A DNA stretch of 64,000 nucleotides from BPGX01 sp037447455 (lineage in GTDB: Bacteria > Bacteroidota > Bacteroidia > B-17B0 > Aurantibacillaceae): NCBI GenBank assembly GCA_037447455.1, contig JBBIGQ010000008.1, forward strand, positions 27,067 to 91,066, read 5' to 3'. Every line of letters starts with the position of its first letter. Position 1 is the first letter of the stretch. Position numbers and translations under genes: made by a program. The notes under the pieces were generated by a model. That model worked only from the letters and a program-made list of their open reading frames with translations. It was not told the origin of the DNA and searched no databases. Positions 53,945-63,646 of this stretch are shown here, in pieces.

Positions 53945-54598
53945 ATGAAAATAGATAAAGAAGTAATGCGCAAAGTTGCAGAATATCTATTACAAATTAA
54001 AGCCGTAAAATTAAGCCCTCAAAAACCATTTCAGTGGAGCAGCGGTTTAATTTCTCCTATCTATTGTGATAATAGAATTATTCTTTCGTACCCCTCACTT
54101 CGGACCTTCATTCGTCAACAGTTTGTTGATAGCATTAATGAAAATTTCGGGAAATCAGATGTTATTGCTGGCGTAGCTACTGGTGGCATTGCACATGGTG
54201 TATTAGTCGCACAAGAATTTGGATTACCCTTTGTGTATGTACGCCCAGAGCCCAAAAAACACGGACTTTCCAATGCTATTGAAGGATACATAGAAAAGGG
54301 ACAATCGGTGATTGTAATTGAAGATTTAATCTCTACAGGTGGTAGTAGTTTAAGAGCCATTGAACATTTAAAAGAGTTTGGTTGTTCTGTTAAAGGTATG
54401 ATTTCAATCTTTACATATAACTTCAAGGTAGCACAAGAAACTTTCAAAAAAAATAAATTGCAAGTACATTCTTTATCCAATTTTGACACTTTAATTCAAA
54501 TAGCCCTCGAGAAAGAATACATATCAGAAAAAGATTTTGAACAACTTAAAGCATGGCACAAAGATCCGGAAACGTGGTCTGAACAAGTGAAAAAATAA
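53945..54598 (+). CDS. pyrE: Orotate phosphoribosyltransferase
   Basis: 217 residues. It transfers phosphoribose from PRPP to orotate in pyrimidine synthesis. N-terminal FQWSSGLISPIYCDNR binds orotate; VIVIEDLISTGGSS (122-135) is the PRPP loop; RPEPKKHG is the flexible loop. Length is standard. A possible TATTATTG -7 box (one mismatch) is at 53910-53917. The SRPBCC gene overlaps its stop by one base (TAATG), an arrangement conserved in Bacteroidota. Confidence 0.93.
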   Translation: MKIDKEVMRKVAEYLLQIKAVKLSPQKPFQWSSGLISPIYCDNRIILSYPSLRTFIRQQFVDSINENFGKSDVIAGVATGGIAHGVLVAQEFGLPFVYVRPEPKKHGLSNAIEGYIEKGQSVIVIEDLISTGGSSLRAIEHLKEFGCSVKGMISIFTYNFKVAQETFKKNKLQVHSLSNFDTLIQIALEKEYISEKDFEQLKAWHKDPETWSEQVKK

Positions 54599-55029
54599 TG
54601 ACTACTATTTTGGAAAACAATAATTTTGAAATTCAATCAGAGTGGTTGTCCTGCAATACATCTACTTCTCAACTTATTCAATTCCTTTCGGACATTACAC
54701 ATCTTGAATCTATCTTACCAAAAGATAAAATTCAAAACTTCAAGGTTTTAGATAAAAACAAAATAAGTTTTGAAATTGAAAACATCATTCAATTGACCCT
54801 ATCCATATATTTAGATGAAAATACTGTTTCAGAACCCCATAAAATTTATTACCATTCTGAACCTTTTGGGAACTATCATTTATCTCTCATTGCTCAATTT
54901 CAAAATAATCAAAGTCAAATCCTTCTTACCGGGCATTTAAATCCTTTTGTACTGAGCATAGCACGAAAAAAATTGCAACATCTTGTCAATCGCATCAATC
55001 AAGAGTTATCCAATTTAATAGTTTCCTAA
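54598..55029 (+). CDS. SRPBCC-fold protein (pyrE-linked)
   Basis: 143 residues, soluble. The pattern matches the START/SRPBCC hydrophobic-ligand fold: an N-terminal helix after the first strand (TSQLIQFLSDITHLESILP), alternating strands including ISFEIENIIQLTLSIY and YHLSLIAQFQ, and a long C-terminal helix (ARKKLQHLVNRINQELSNLI). Ligand and role are unknown. Translationally coupled to pyrE, with the RluA-type gene 5 bp downstream. Confidence 0.7.
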   Translation: MTTILENNNFEIQSEWLSCNTSTSQLIQFLSDITHLESILPKDKIQNFKVLDKNKISFEIENIIQLTLSIYLDENTVSEPHKIYYHSEPFGNYHLSLIAQFQNNQSQILLTGHLNPFVLSIARKKLQHLVNRINQELSNLIVS

Positions 55030-55034
55030 AATCA

Positions 55035-55739
55035 ATGCAAAATCCACTTCCTTTGTCCGAGCGCATTGTGTATGAAGATAACCATCTTATAGTTATCAAT
55101 AAATTACCAACGGAGATTGTTCAGGAAGATAAAACAGGAGATGTTGCTTTACTTTCTCAATTAAAAGATTTTATCAAACAAAGAGATAATAAGCCTGGCA
55201 ATGTTTTTATGGAAGTTATTCATCGCATAGACAGACCGGTTTCTGGACTGGTAATGTTCGCCAAAACAAGTAAAGCGTTGAGTAAATTTAATGAAATTTT
55301 AAGAGAACAAAAAATTAAAAAAACATATTTAGCCATTATTCAAAATCCACCCCAAAAAGAAAAAGATACACTTGAACATTACATTGTTCGCAATTCACAA
55401 AAAAATAAAAGTAAAGCATTGACCAAAGAAATCAAAGGAAGTAAGAAAGCCATTTTATCTTATGAACTCATTGCTCAGTCAGAAAGATATTATTTATTGA
55501 AAATCCATTTGATTACAGGTCGGCACCATCAAATACGTGCACAATTAAATGCAATTAACTGCCCGATAAAAGGAGATATTAAATACGGCTATCCCCGCAC
55601 CAATCCCAATGGCTATATTCATTTGCATAGTTATCAATTAGAATTTGAGCACCCCATCCGAAAAGACAATGTATGCATTAAATGCCCACCCGCTTTTGAG
55701 GATGTACTATGGACAAAAGTATTTGGTGATAAAATTTAA
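55035..55739 (+). CDS. RluA-family RNA pseudouridine synthase
   Basis: 234 residues, catalytic domain only with no S4 domain. VIHRIDRPVSGLVMFAKTSKA holds the catalytic Asp66 in the HRxD motif (Ile replaces the usual Leu), and KTYLAII and LITGRHHQIRAQL are the other family motifs. It isomerises uridines in rRNA or tRNA; the short form resembles RluC/TruC-like enzymes, target not determined. It lies in the pyrE operon. Confidence 0.88.
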   Translation: MQNPLPLSERIVYEDNHLIVINKLPTEIVQEDKTGDVALLSQLKDFIKQRDNKPGNVFMEVIHRIDRPVSGLVMFAKTSKALSKFNEILREQKIKKTYLAIIQNPPQKEKDTLEHYIVRNSQKNKSKALTKEIKGSKKAILSYELIAQSERYYLLKIHLITGRHHQIRAQLNAINCPIKGDIKYGYPRTNPNGYIHLHSYQLEFEHPIRKDNVCIKCPPAFEDVLWTKVFGDKI

Positions 55740-55740
55740 T

Positions 55741-55748
55741 TACTTTTG
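55741..55748 (+). promoter_or_regulatory. -7 box (TACTTTTG) for the methyltransferase gene
   Basis: Exact TAnnTTTG beginning two bases after the pseudouridine synthase stop and 12 bp before the ATG at 55761. Confidence 0.5.
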
Positions 55749-55760
55749 TTGAAAAAATGT

Positions 55761-56450
55761 ATGGGGCAAGTTATACCACCTTTCAGAATTTATATTTTAT
55801 CAAAGTATCTAAAAAATAAGCAAGTACCTTTAAAGATATTAGATATAGGTTGTGGGAGCCACTCACCAAGTATTACTAAGAAAGCATTTCCGAGTGCGCA
55901 CTATACAGGAGTGGATATTGATAAAACGTATGGTAATTCTCAGGAAGATATAGAATGTATAGATGAATTTATTTCTATGGATTTAAATTTTTTTGATAGT
56001 TCGCTTATCCCTAATGAAACGTACGATGTTATTATTATGAGCCACATTATAGAACATTTGCCAGAGGGCTATCAAGTACTTGAGCACTTAATGGGAAAAT
56101 TAAAAAAACAAGGGCTTTTATACATAGAATTTCCTTCTGAAAAATCCTTGTTTTTACCTTCTATGCCGGGCACTTTAAATTTTTTTGATGATGATACCCA
56201 TTGTAGAATTTATTCGGTCAAAGAAATTTGTAATTTGATTTTAAAAAGAAAAAACACAGATGGCGTTCCGGAGTTTAGAATATTAAAAGTTGGTGTAGTG
56301 AGACAATGGAGAAACATTTTTTTATTACCATTAAAAATCATACTGCATTTAATTCGCTTTGGTCATTGCAAAGGCGGTATTTTCTGGGATTTATTGGGTT
56401 TTGCACAGTATGTTTTGGCTCAAAAAAGAGAATCCATAAAATACCAATAA
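55761..56450 (+). CDS. Class I SAM-dependent methyltransferase
   Basis: 229 residues from the ATG at 55761; two in-frame TTG codons at 55746 and 55749 overlap the promoter box and are rejected. SAM motif I ILDIGCGSHSPSIT (about 26-39), acidic YTGVDID, and YDVIIMSHIIEHLPEG (motif IV-type) are clear. The C-terminal region is basic and hydrophobic (about 170-220), suggesting membrane association or a lipid/glycan substrate. Substrate unknown. The gene lies just upstream of ahcY, which clears the S-adenosylhomocysteine made by methyltransferases. Confidence 0.82.
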   Translation: MGQVIPPFRIYILSKYLKNKQVPLKILDIGCGSHSPSITKKAFPSAHYTGVDIDKTYGNSQEDIECIDEFISMDLNFFDSSLIPNETYDVIIMSHIIEHLPEGYQVLEHLMGKLKKQGLLYIEFPSEKSLFLPSMPGTLNFFDDDTHCRIYSVKEICNLILKRKNTDGVPEFRILKVGVVRQWRNIFLLPLKIILHLIRFGHCKGGIFWDLLGFAQYVLAQKRESIKYQ

Positions 56451-56456
56451 AATTTC

Positions 56457-56464
56457 TATCTTTG
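56457..56464 (+). promoter_or_regulatory. -7 box (TATCTTTG) for ahcY
   Basis: Exact TAnnTTTG followed by C, 20 bp before the ATG at 56485. Confidence 0.6.
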
Positions 56465-56484
56465 CACCTCTAAAATAAATAACT

Positions 56485-57807
56485 ATGCCCGTAAAAACAT
56501 CACAACAATTTATTCCTTACAAAGTAAAAGACATTTCTCTTGCAGAATGGGGAAGAAAAGAAATCAAACTGGCGGAATATGAAATGCCCGGTTTAATGGA
56601 ATTACGCAGAATTTATGGACCGCAAAAACCATTAAAAGGCGCCAGAATTGCCGGTTGCCTGCACATGACTATACAAACTGCGGTCTTGATTGAAACGCTT
56701 ATTGAATTAGGTGCCGAAGTAACATGGAGTTCTTGTAATATCTTTTCCACACAAGATCATGCTGCTGCTGCCATTGCGGCACGCGGCGATGTGCAAGTAT
56801 ATGCCTGGAAAGGTATGACCGAAGAAGAATTCTACTGGTGCATTGAACAAACCTTATTCTTCGGTCCTGAAAGAAAACCGCTCAACATGATATTAGATGA
56901 TGGCGGTGATCTTACCAATATGGTATTGGACAAGTATCCTGAATTAGTGCCCGGCATTCGTGGTATTAGTGAAGAAACAACCACCGGTGTTCATCGTTTA
57001 TACGAAAGAATGCGCAAAGGAAAATTACTTCTTCCTGCTATTAATGTGAACGACTCTGTTACTAAATCTAAATTTGATAACAAATACGGATGTCGTGAAT
57101 CATTGGTAGATGCGATTCGCAGAGCCACAGATGTGATGCTGGCCGGAAAAGTAGCCGTTGTAGCAGGTTATGGTGATGTTGGAAAAGGTTCGGCTCAATC
57201 GTTGAGTTCACAGGGTGTAAGAGTAATTGTTACAGAAATTGACCCAATTTGTGCCTTACAGGCCTGTATGGACGGCTATCAAGTAATGAAAATGGACAAT
57301 GCTGTTCCGCTTACTGACATCATTGTTACGGCGACCGGAAATAGAGACATTGTGGTAGACAGACATTTCAAAAAAATGAAACACAATGCGATCGTGTGCA
57401 ATATCGGACACTTTGATACCGAAATTGATATGGCATGGCTCAACAAACATTACGGACATACCAAAGAAACTATAAAACCACAAGTGGATAAATATACGAT
57501 TGATGGAAAAGATATTATTGTATTAGCCGAAGGAAGATTAGTAAATTTGGGTTGTGCGACAGGACATCCTTCATTTGTGATGAGTAACTCATTTACGAAC
57601 CAGACCCTTGCTCAAATTGAATTATGGAATAACCGGGATAAATATGAAAACAAAGTGTATACATTACCAAAGCATTTGGATGAAATGGTGGCAAAATTAC
57701 ACTTAAGTAAGTTAGGTGCGGAATTGGATGAACTTACCGATGTTCAAGCCGAGTATATTGGTGTTCATAAAAATGGTCCATTCAAAAGTGAGTGGTACAG
57801 ATACTAA
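56485..57807 (+). CDS. ahcY: Adenosylhomocysteinase (S-adenosyl-L-homocysteine hydrolase)
   Basis: 440 residues. The enzyme splits S-adenosylhomocysteine into adenosine and homocysteine. CLHMTIQTAVLIETLIELGAEV and SCNIFSTQDHAAAAIA are the N-terminal signatures; VAVVAGYGDVGKGSAQS is the NAD loop; HFDTEIDM and GRLVNLGCATGHPSFVMS are C-terminal active-site motifs, and the protein ends in the FKSEWYRY tail typical of the family. Own promoter and a strong terminator: monocistronic. Confidence 0.97.
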   Translation: MPVKTSQQFIPYKVKDISLAEWGRKEIKLAEYEMPGLMELRRIYGPQKPLKGARIAGCLHMTIQTAVLIETLIELGAEVTWSSCNIFSTQDHAAAAIAARGDVQVYAWKGMTEEEFYWCIEQTLFFGPERKPLNMILDDGGDLTNMVLDKYPELVPGIRGISEETTTGVHRLYERMRKGKLLLPAINVNDSVTKSKFDNKYGCRESLVDAIRRATDVMLAGKVAVVAGYGDVGKGSAQSLSSQGVRVIVTEIDPICALQACMDGYQVMKMDNAVPLTDIIVTATGNRDIVVDRHFKKMKHNAIVCNIGHFDTEIDMAWLNKHYGHTKETIKPQVDKYTIDGKDIIVLAEGRLVNLGCATGHPSFVMSNSFTNQTLAQIELWNNRDKYENKVYTLPKHLDEMVAKLHLSKLGAELDELTDVQAEYIGVHKNGPFKSEWYRY

Positions 57808-57830
57808 TATCAGCTCTTTAGTTTACAGTG

Positions 57831-57866
57831 AGCCGCTGAATTTAATTAAATTCAGCGGCTTTTTTC
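57831..57866 (+). terminator. Rho-independent terminator of ahcY
   Basis: A perfect 30-nt palindrome (57831-57860; outer stem AGCCGCTGAA) followed by TTTTT. The AATTTAATTAAATT core forms the inner stem and loop. Confidence 0.9.
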
Positions 57867-57887
57867 ATTGATTACTAATTTAAATAA

Positions 57888-58868
57888 ATGCATAACACTA
57901 CAAAATATCAAAAAACGTTCTTAAAGTTTATTACTCAGTATTCAAAAAATCTTGATAACCGTTCTCCAAAAGAACTTTATCAGCCCATTCAATACATTTT
58001 AGGTTCTGATGCCAAGCACATGCGCCCTTTATTGTGTTTACTGGCTTGTGAACTTTATGGAGAAAACTTTAAAAAAGCATTGAATGCAGCATTAGCCATT
58101 GAGTTATTCCATACTTTTTCTTTGATACATGATGATATTTTGGATAATGCTAGTTTGAGAAGAGGAAAAAAAACCATTCATGAAAAATGGAATACTAATG
58201 TTGCAATATTAGTGGGTGATGTGTTATTAACAGAGTCCTTTCGCTTATTATCGCAATATCCCCCTTCAGCAGCTCAACAATTATTGAAAGTTTTTTCCGG
58301 TGCTTCTGTTTTGATTTGCGAAGGTCAGCAGGAAGATATGAATTTTGAAAAAAGCACAAATGTTACAAGTTCTCACTATCTTGAAATGATCCGAAAAAAA
58401 ACAGGAGTACTAATTGGAACTTCACTTCAGATGGGTGCTATTATTGCCGGTGCTCCCCTGAAAGAACAAAGTAAACTGTATCAAATAGGAGAAAATATTG
58501 GTCTAGCTTTTCAAATCATGGATGATTATTTAGATACTTTTGGGGATTCTAAAATTTTTGGAAAAAAAATTGGCAATGATATTCTTTCTAATAAAAAAAC
58601 ATTTTTATTGACAAAAGGATTTGAAGTTGCTAATAAAAAACAAAAATTAAATTTATCAAAATTGCTAAAAATGCCACCATCAAATAACAAAATAAAGTAT
58701 GCTCAACTTTTATTTATTGAACTTGGCGTTGATAAAATTGCCTTGAAATCAGCACAGGATATTAATAAAAAAAATGAAAAACTGATCTATTCTCTTATCT
58801 CTCAAAATGACACATTAAAAAATTTATTATTAAATTTCTCCAATGAACTCATAAATAGAACGAAATGA
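57888..58868 (+). CDS. Polyprenyl diphosphate synthase
   Basis: 326 residues, trans-isoprenyl diphosphate synthase fold. First Asp-rich motif D82-D-I-L-D86, second D212-D-Y-L-D216, and KTG in IRKKTGVLIGTSLQMG. It condenses isopentenyl diphosphate units; chain length (for example octaprenyl for menaquinone) cannot be assigned with certainty. The usual GGKR-x-RP segment reads DAKHMRP. The thioesterase gene overlaps its stop (ATGA). Confidence 0.9.
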   Translation: MHNTTKYQKTFLKFITQYSKNLDNRSPKELYQPIQYILGSDAKHMRPLLCLLACELYGENFKKALNAALAIELFHTFSLIHDDILDNASLRRGKKTIHEKWNTNVAILVGDVLLTESFRLLSQYPPSAAQQLLKVFSGASVLICEGQQEDMNFEKSTNVTSSHYLEMIRKKTGVLIGTSLQMGAIIAGAPLKEQSKLYQIGENIGLAFQIMDDYLDTFGDSKIFGKKIGNDILSNKKTFLLTKGFEVANKKQKLNLSKLLKMPPSNNKIKYAQLLFIELGVDKIALKSAQDINKKNEKLIYSLISQNDTLKNLLLNFSNELINRTK

Positions 58869-59311
58869 AAAAGGAAGAAATTAAATTACAGGACTTTTTA
58901 CACGTTATTCCCATTCAAGTAAGGTACATAGATATTGATATGCAAGGTCATGTTAATAATGCAACTTTCTTAAATTACATTGAACAGACCAGAGTTGTAT
59001 TTTTTAATACCTATTTCCCGGATAATGATTTCAAAAAAAACGGGCTAATTATAGCCAGAACAGAAATTGATTATTTTGAACCTATTGTTCTCCATGAAGA
59101 AATTTTTTGTGGAACAAAAATCGGTGAAATCGGTAATAAAAGTTTTACGTTTGAAAATGTTATTTTTACCAAAAATGATAATATAATCAAATGTTTTGCA
59201 AAAAGTATAATGGTATGTTTTAATTATGAATTGAATAAGACCCAATCTATTCCAGAACAATGGCGAGAAGTTTTCTTAAAATATTTTTCTCAACATTCAC
59301 TTACAAAATAA
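58865..59311 (+). CDS. Acyl-CoA thioesterase (hotdog fold, 4HBT type)
   Basis: 148 residues. The active-site region VRYIDIDMQGHVNNATFLNYIEQTR (read in two parts around D-x-D-x-x-G-H-V-N-N) matches 4-hydroxybenzoyl-CoA-type thioesterases. It hydrolyses an acyl-CoA; chain preference unknown. Coupled to the polyprenyl synthase by an ATGA overlap, and convergent with the PKD adhesin with a 4-bp gap. Confidence 0.85.
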   Translation: MKKEEIKLQDFLHVIPIQVRYIDIDMQGHVNNATFLNYIEQTRVVFFNTYFPDNDFKKNGLIIARTEIDYFEPIVLHEEIFCGTKIGEIGNKSFTFENVIFTKNDNIIKCFAKSIMVCFNYELNKTQSIPEQWREVFLKYFSQHSLTK

Positions 59312-59315
59312 TTTA

Positions 59316-62300
59316 TTAATAAGGATCATTTGTTCTCAGTAAGGTTACATGTCCTACCTTATCATGTTTTTTACCATTAATGTCAATAATTTTTAATTTA
59401 TACACATATACATCTTGTTTAGCTGGTTTACCATCAACAGTTCCATCCCACGGTTCAAATTTATTTGTGTAAAATATCTTTTCTCCCCATCTATCAAAAA
59501 TATAAAGTTCGTAGGTACTTTCATCTAAACCATAACCTTTAATAATAAATCCATCATTTATTCCATCACCATTAGGTGTAAACACATCAGGCACATAAAT
59601 CGTTATAATTGGTTCAATATTAACAGGTAAAGAAATAGTATTGTAACATCCATATTGATTTTTTACCTCCAATCCTACCCAATAAGTTCCCCAGTTCAAA
59701 TAATCGTGTTGAACAGAATTATTGGTAGTAGTATTAAATGGCGCAGATCCATCACCGAAATGCCATGTAAAGTTGCTTCCACCAATGGACAAATTATTAA
59801 ATGTGATATTAGAAGCGAATATATTTGTATCTTGTGGTAAAGGAATGAAATCAGCTAACGGAGTAGGATAAACACTTAAATAATTTGACTTTCTCAATGT
59901 ATCAAAGCATCCATAAGAGTTCTCTGCTATGAGTGTGACATCATATAGACTCACATTGGTATATGAATCGTTATTTAAACACTCAGAAACATTTTGAGAA
60001 GAATAAGTGTAAGATGTAGTGCCATTCAAAATCCACTGCCAACTTATGATGTTGGATGAAGCAGAAGATGATAAATCATTCAATTGGGTACAAAGAGGAG
60101 AACATGAGCTTAATAAAGATGCAGTGAAGTTAGATACAGGTTTTTCATATACAATAACATTTTTAGAAATCGTATCCATACATCCAAAATTAGAAGATAC
60201 AATTAATGTAGTAGTGTAAACACCATCTGAGAGATATGTATGAGAAGGATTTTGAATATAACTTAATCCACCATCGCCAAAATACCAAAACCATGAAGAA
60301 ATAGTATCACTCATATAATTTGGAACTATGGATAAATCATTAAACTGAGTGGGAGGTACATTTACACAAACGCTATCAGCGATAAAATTCGCAACTGGTT
60401 GAGGATGTATATGAATGGGTTTATTTACTGTATCACTACAATTATGATTACTTGTAACTACAAGTGAAACAGTATAATCACCATACACAGAATACAATTG
60501 AGAAGGATTCATACTGTTAGAGGTATTTCCATTCCCAAAATTCCAATTCCATTGTGTAATAACATCGGGTGATAAGATATTACTTAGGTCATTAAAATAA
60601 ACAGTATCGTATACACATTGGTCAAAGAACGTGAAATTAGCATTGGGCTGTGGATACCTAATAATTGATTTTGATATAGTATCATAACAACTACTATCAC
60701 TTTTTACAACTAGTGTAACCGTGTAAGTACCTGGAAAATTGTATAGATGTTGAGGATTTTGAGCAGTTGAACTTTGTCCATTACCAAAATTCCAATTCCA
60801 TTGAACAATACTGCCACCGCCTGGGACATATGTGCTGTCAGAAAACAATGCATTATTATATACACAATCGTTTGTAAATGTAAACGCAGCTACTGGCTGA
60901 GGATGAATATAAATAACTTTTCGTATGGTATCATAACAACTGCTATCTGATTGTGCTATTAAACTGACGGTATAAATACCCACATTACCATATTGATGAG
61001 TAACATTGATATTTGAGCTTGTATTCCCGTCACCTAAATCCCAATAATAATTTATTATGTTACCTTGGCTAATAGTAGAGGTATTAAGGAAGTTAGCAGA
61101 ATTGTAAATACAAATATTAGCATAACTAAAATTGGCTTGTGGTTGGGGATGAATAAGAATAGTTTTTTGGACGGTGTCATAACAGACGCTATCACTTTTT
61201 ACAATTAGTGTAACCGTGTATGTCCCGTTATTATTGTAAAGATGATTGGGATTAGTAAGTGTTGATGCTGAGTTATCACCAAAATCCCAAAATGATTGAG
61301 CAATAGAACCTACGGATACAGAGGAAGTATTCACAAAGTGTGCACTATCATATACGCATACATTACTGGTATTAAAATTAGCAGAAGGTTGAGGATGTGT
61401 TACAATTACTTTTTGAATGGTATCATAACAAGTACTATCAGTTTGAACAATTAAACTCACTGTATACATACCAGGCGAAGCATATTGATGAGAAGGATTA
61501 CTACTGGTTGATGCATTTCCATCTCCAAGATCCCAATTCCATTGAACAATATTACCATCATTGGGAATACTTGTGTCAGTGAATGTTGCAGGTGAATAGT
61601 AACAAACATTTGAAAAAGTAAAATTAGCCGTCGGTTGTTGATTAATATAAATGGTTTTACTGATACTATCTTTACAACCAGCAGATGAAGTAACAGATAA
61701 ACTCACAGTATATGTTCCGGCAGAATTGTATGTATAAGAAGGATTGGTAAGAGTGGAAGTAGCACCCGTTCCAAAATACCAGTTGTATTGACTAATAGTA
61801 TAAGAGTTGGTAGCATTGGCTAATGAATAAAAATTGACTTGTTCATTTGGACAATTTAAATGCGTGAAATTAAAATCTGAAAACGTTTGATTAACATTTA
61901 CTACAAAACTATCTATCGTGGCACAGTTGGGATTGCCTTTGACAAAGCCGTATGCATAATAGGTTGTATTGACTGTAGGCGTTACAGAGATTACAAAACC
62001 TGTATCTCCATGCGCCCATACAATACTATCGGCAGTTTGTACATATCCAACGATTATAGTATCTCCGCAAGCATTAACTTTTCTTACAGGCACATTACCC
62101 TTTGGAATGCTAAGCGTCGCAGATTGTCCAATACATACGGATGGAGTACCCGTAATGTCAATTCCCCCCTCACTTACATTAATAGTTTTTGGAACAGTAA
62201 CCTGACATCCATTCGCCAAATTTTTTATCATAGTCACGTCATAAAAATCATCCGTAGAATAACTGTGCGTAACGACACTACCTGTTGCATTATTACCATC

Positions 62301-63635
62301 CCCAAAATTCCATTGATAAGATACAACATTAGGGTCAGCTTGAGCAGTAAATGATAGGATAGTCCCGGCACAAGCGGGTTGCGGGGTTACTGTAAAATTA
62401 GAAGTAGGATCGTTTAATGATGCCCCTACGGGGTAACCAAAAGACTCATGAAGTCCAAAACCGTAAACACTGGCTAAAAAACCGCTATCCGATTTTAATG
62501 TATGAAATCCGGCAGCAATGTTAGGTCTGGCATAAGAGTATGCTGGGTTTCCAGGTATAACACTCCAGCCACCAATAGGAGCACCGTCTAATAATAATAA
62601 ACCAGTATTTGCTGTTTTTGTAACAACGTTACAATAATAATTGGTTATAACAGCAGTAGGAAAAGCATAAAAAGTTGCATAAAACATTTTTTGTTGAATG
62701 GGATACTCTAAAATTTGAAAGGGATCACCTACATTATCACAATTTCCACCATTACAAAATTGCATTACTTGAATAGGCTTATTGGATGAAACAAACAACG
62801 GACCAGCACCTCCTGACCCATTATAACATTGACCAGCATTTAAATTTATTGGTGCCCCCCCATTAATACTAATAGAAGTCCCATTTTGATCAGCAGTAAA
62901 CATATACGTCATTCCACTTTTCCCAACATATGGTATAATAAAATAATCATACCCCCATTTTTCAATAGGCAGTATTTGCTCATACAAATGGTCACAAGCC
63001 TTACATCCTCCAATATTTACACAATAAGATCCGACATATACAGCAATTGGTTTGCATGCTCCAATAGATTCAATTAAAGTACCGCAAGGATTATCTGATT
63101 GCTTTACCTGATATACATTTCCCTGATTCATATTAATAGGTGCTCCTCCATTAATCGAAATTTGAGTACCATTTTGAGTAGCAACGACCATATACTCTTT
63201 TCCCCAATCTTTCGGACTGCCATTTATGTTCATCACCCTATATCGTGTACCTAACGCATGAGTAGGATAAATCACTGCTGCATCAGCAGTATACGCACCA
63301 TAGTTTAATGCATATAAACTAATTGTATCACAACTCTCAACATGGATGCCAAGATTTTCTACAACCCCACTTTGCGTTGAATAGGCATTCCCAGGTAAAG
63401 TTATTTGAATTCCTGTATTGGCTAATAGTGAACCACTTTGTGAAAATCCTAATCCAGGTATACTAACAGTATATGTAACATTTCTATCCGATGAAATAAA
63501 TAATTGCAATTGTGGGGCTGTATAATTATCCATAAATCCCAACCAAAAATCCTTGCCCCTTGTGGATATTTGTGAACTTAAACCATAAGGAATTAGCAAA
63601 AGAAAAAGTAAAGATTTTTTTCTAGAAAAAAACAT
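59316..63635 (-). CDS. Giant PKD-repeat adhesin with IgGFc-binding-like N terminus and type B T9SS domain
   Basis: 1439 residues from the ATG at 63635; the open frame runs to 63668, but the promoter box at 63647-63654 lies in that extension. Signal peptide ends LSSQ (about 22). Residues about 25-415 contain RGKDFWLGFM and CDTISLYALNYGAYTADAAV, the pattern of the IgGFc-binding N-terminal domain. Then come about nine to ten PKD-type domains (FGDG or LGDG cores), with an Ig-like Cys-rich insert after the first. The C terminus (VFTPNGDGINDGF ... IFDRWGEKIF ... WDGTVDG) is the gliding-motility-type (type B) T9SS sorting domain. It is expected on the cell surface in adhesion or gliding; ligand unknown. 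Confidence 0.85.
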   Translation of the reverse strand: MFFSRKKSLLFLLLIPYGLSSQISTRGKDFWLGFMDNYTAPQLQLFISSDRNVTYTVSIPGLGFSQSGSLLANTGIQITLPGNAYSTQSGVVENLGIHVESCDTISLYALNYGAYTADAAVIYPTHALGTRYRVMNINGSPKDWGKEYMVVATQNGTQISINGGAPINMNQGNVYQVKQSDNPCGTLIESIGACKPIAVYVGSYCVNIGGCKACDHLYEQILPIEKWGYDYFIIPYVGKSGMTYMFTADQNGTSISINGGAPINLNAGQCYNGSGGAGPLFVSSNKPIQVMQFCNGGNCDNVGDPFQILEYPIQQKMFYATFYAFPTAVITNYYCNVVTKTANTGLLLLDGAPIGGWSVIPGNPAYSYARPNIAAGFHTLKSDSGFLASVYGFGLHESFGYPVGASLNDPTSNFTVTPQPACAGTILSFTAQADPNVVSYQWNFGDGNNATGSVVTHSYSTDDFYDVTMIKNLANGCQVTVPKTINVSEGGIDITGTPSVCIGQSATLSIPKGNVPVRKVNACGDTIIVGYVQTADSIVWAHGDTGFVISVTPTVNTTYYAYGFVKGNPNCATIDSFVVNVNQTFSDFNFTHLNCPNEQVNFYSLANATNSYTISQYNWYFGTGATSTLTNPSYTYNSAGTYTVSLSVTSSAGCKDSISKTIYINQQPTANFTFSNVCYYSPATFTDTSIPNDGNIVQWNWDLGDGNASTSSNPSHQYASPGMYTVSLIVQTDSTCYDTIQKVIVTHPQPSANFNTSNVCVYDSAHFVNTSSVSVGSIAQSFWDFGDNSASTLTNPNHLYNNNGTYTVTLIVKSDSVCYDTVQKTILIHPQPQANFSYANICIYNSANFLNTSTISQGNIINYYWDLGDGNTSSNINVTHQYGNVGIYTVSLIAQSDSSCYDTIRKVIYIHPQPVAAFTFTNDCVYNNALFSDSTYVPGGGSIVQWNWNFGNGQSSTAQNPQHLYNFPGTYTVTLVVKSDSSCYDTISKSIIRYPQPNANFTFFDQCVYDTVYFNDLSNILSPDVITQWNWNFGNGNTSNSMNPSQLYSVYGDYTVSLVVTSNHNCSDTVNKPIHIHPQPVANFIADSVCVNVPPTQFNDLSIVPNYMSDTISSWFWYFGDGGLSYIQNPSHTYLSDGVYTTTLIVSSNFGCMDTISKNVIVYEKPVSNFTASLLSSCSPLCTQLNDLSSSASSNIISWQWILNGTTSYTYSSQNVSECLNNDSYTNVSLYDVTLIAENSYGCFDTLRKSNYLSVYPTPLADFIPLPQDTNIFASNITFNNLSIGGSNFTWHFGDGSAPFNTTTNNSVQHDYLNWGTYWVGLEVKNQYGCYNTISLPVNIEPIITIYVPDVFTPNGDGINDGFIIKGYGLDESTYELYIFDRWGEKIFYTNKFEPWDGTVDGKPAKQDVYVYKLKIIDINGKKHDKVGHVTLLRTNDPY
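60126..61645 (-). repeat. Tandem PKD-domain repeats, about 245-252 bp each
   Basis: At least six consecutive units with start points near 61640, 61391, 61145, 60893, 60643, 60393 and 60143. Each encodes about 82-84 residues: a Q/K-P-x-x-N/A-F start, a V/I-Cys near position 11, a W-x-x-(F/L)G(D/N) core near 34-40, TYTVSLIV-like strand and a second Cys in TCYDT near 70. The Cys pair per unit suggests an intradomain disulfide. Confidence 0.85.
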
Positions 63636-63646
63636 ATTTTTTTTTG

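Noticed and set aside
60126..61645. Regular repeats of about 250 bp considered as a CRISPR or other non-coding array
   Set aside because: The repeats are in frame, diverged, lack short identical repeat-spacer structure and encode PKD domains.
61887..62354. 155-codon plus-strand open frame opposite the PKD adhesin
   Set aside because: It is antisense to a well-supported repeat protein, has low-complexity Ile/Tyr/Arg composition, no promoter box and no recognisable family.
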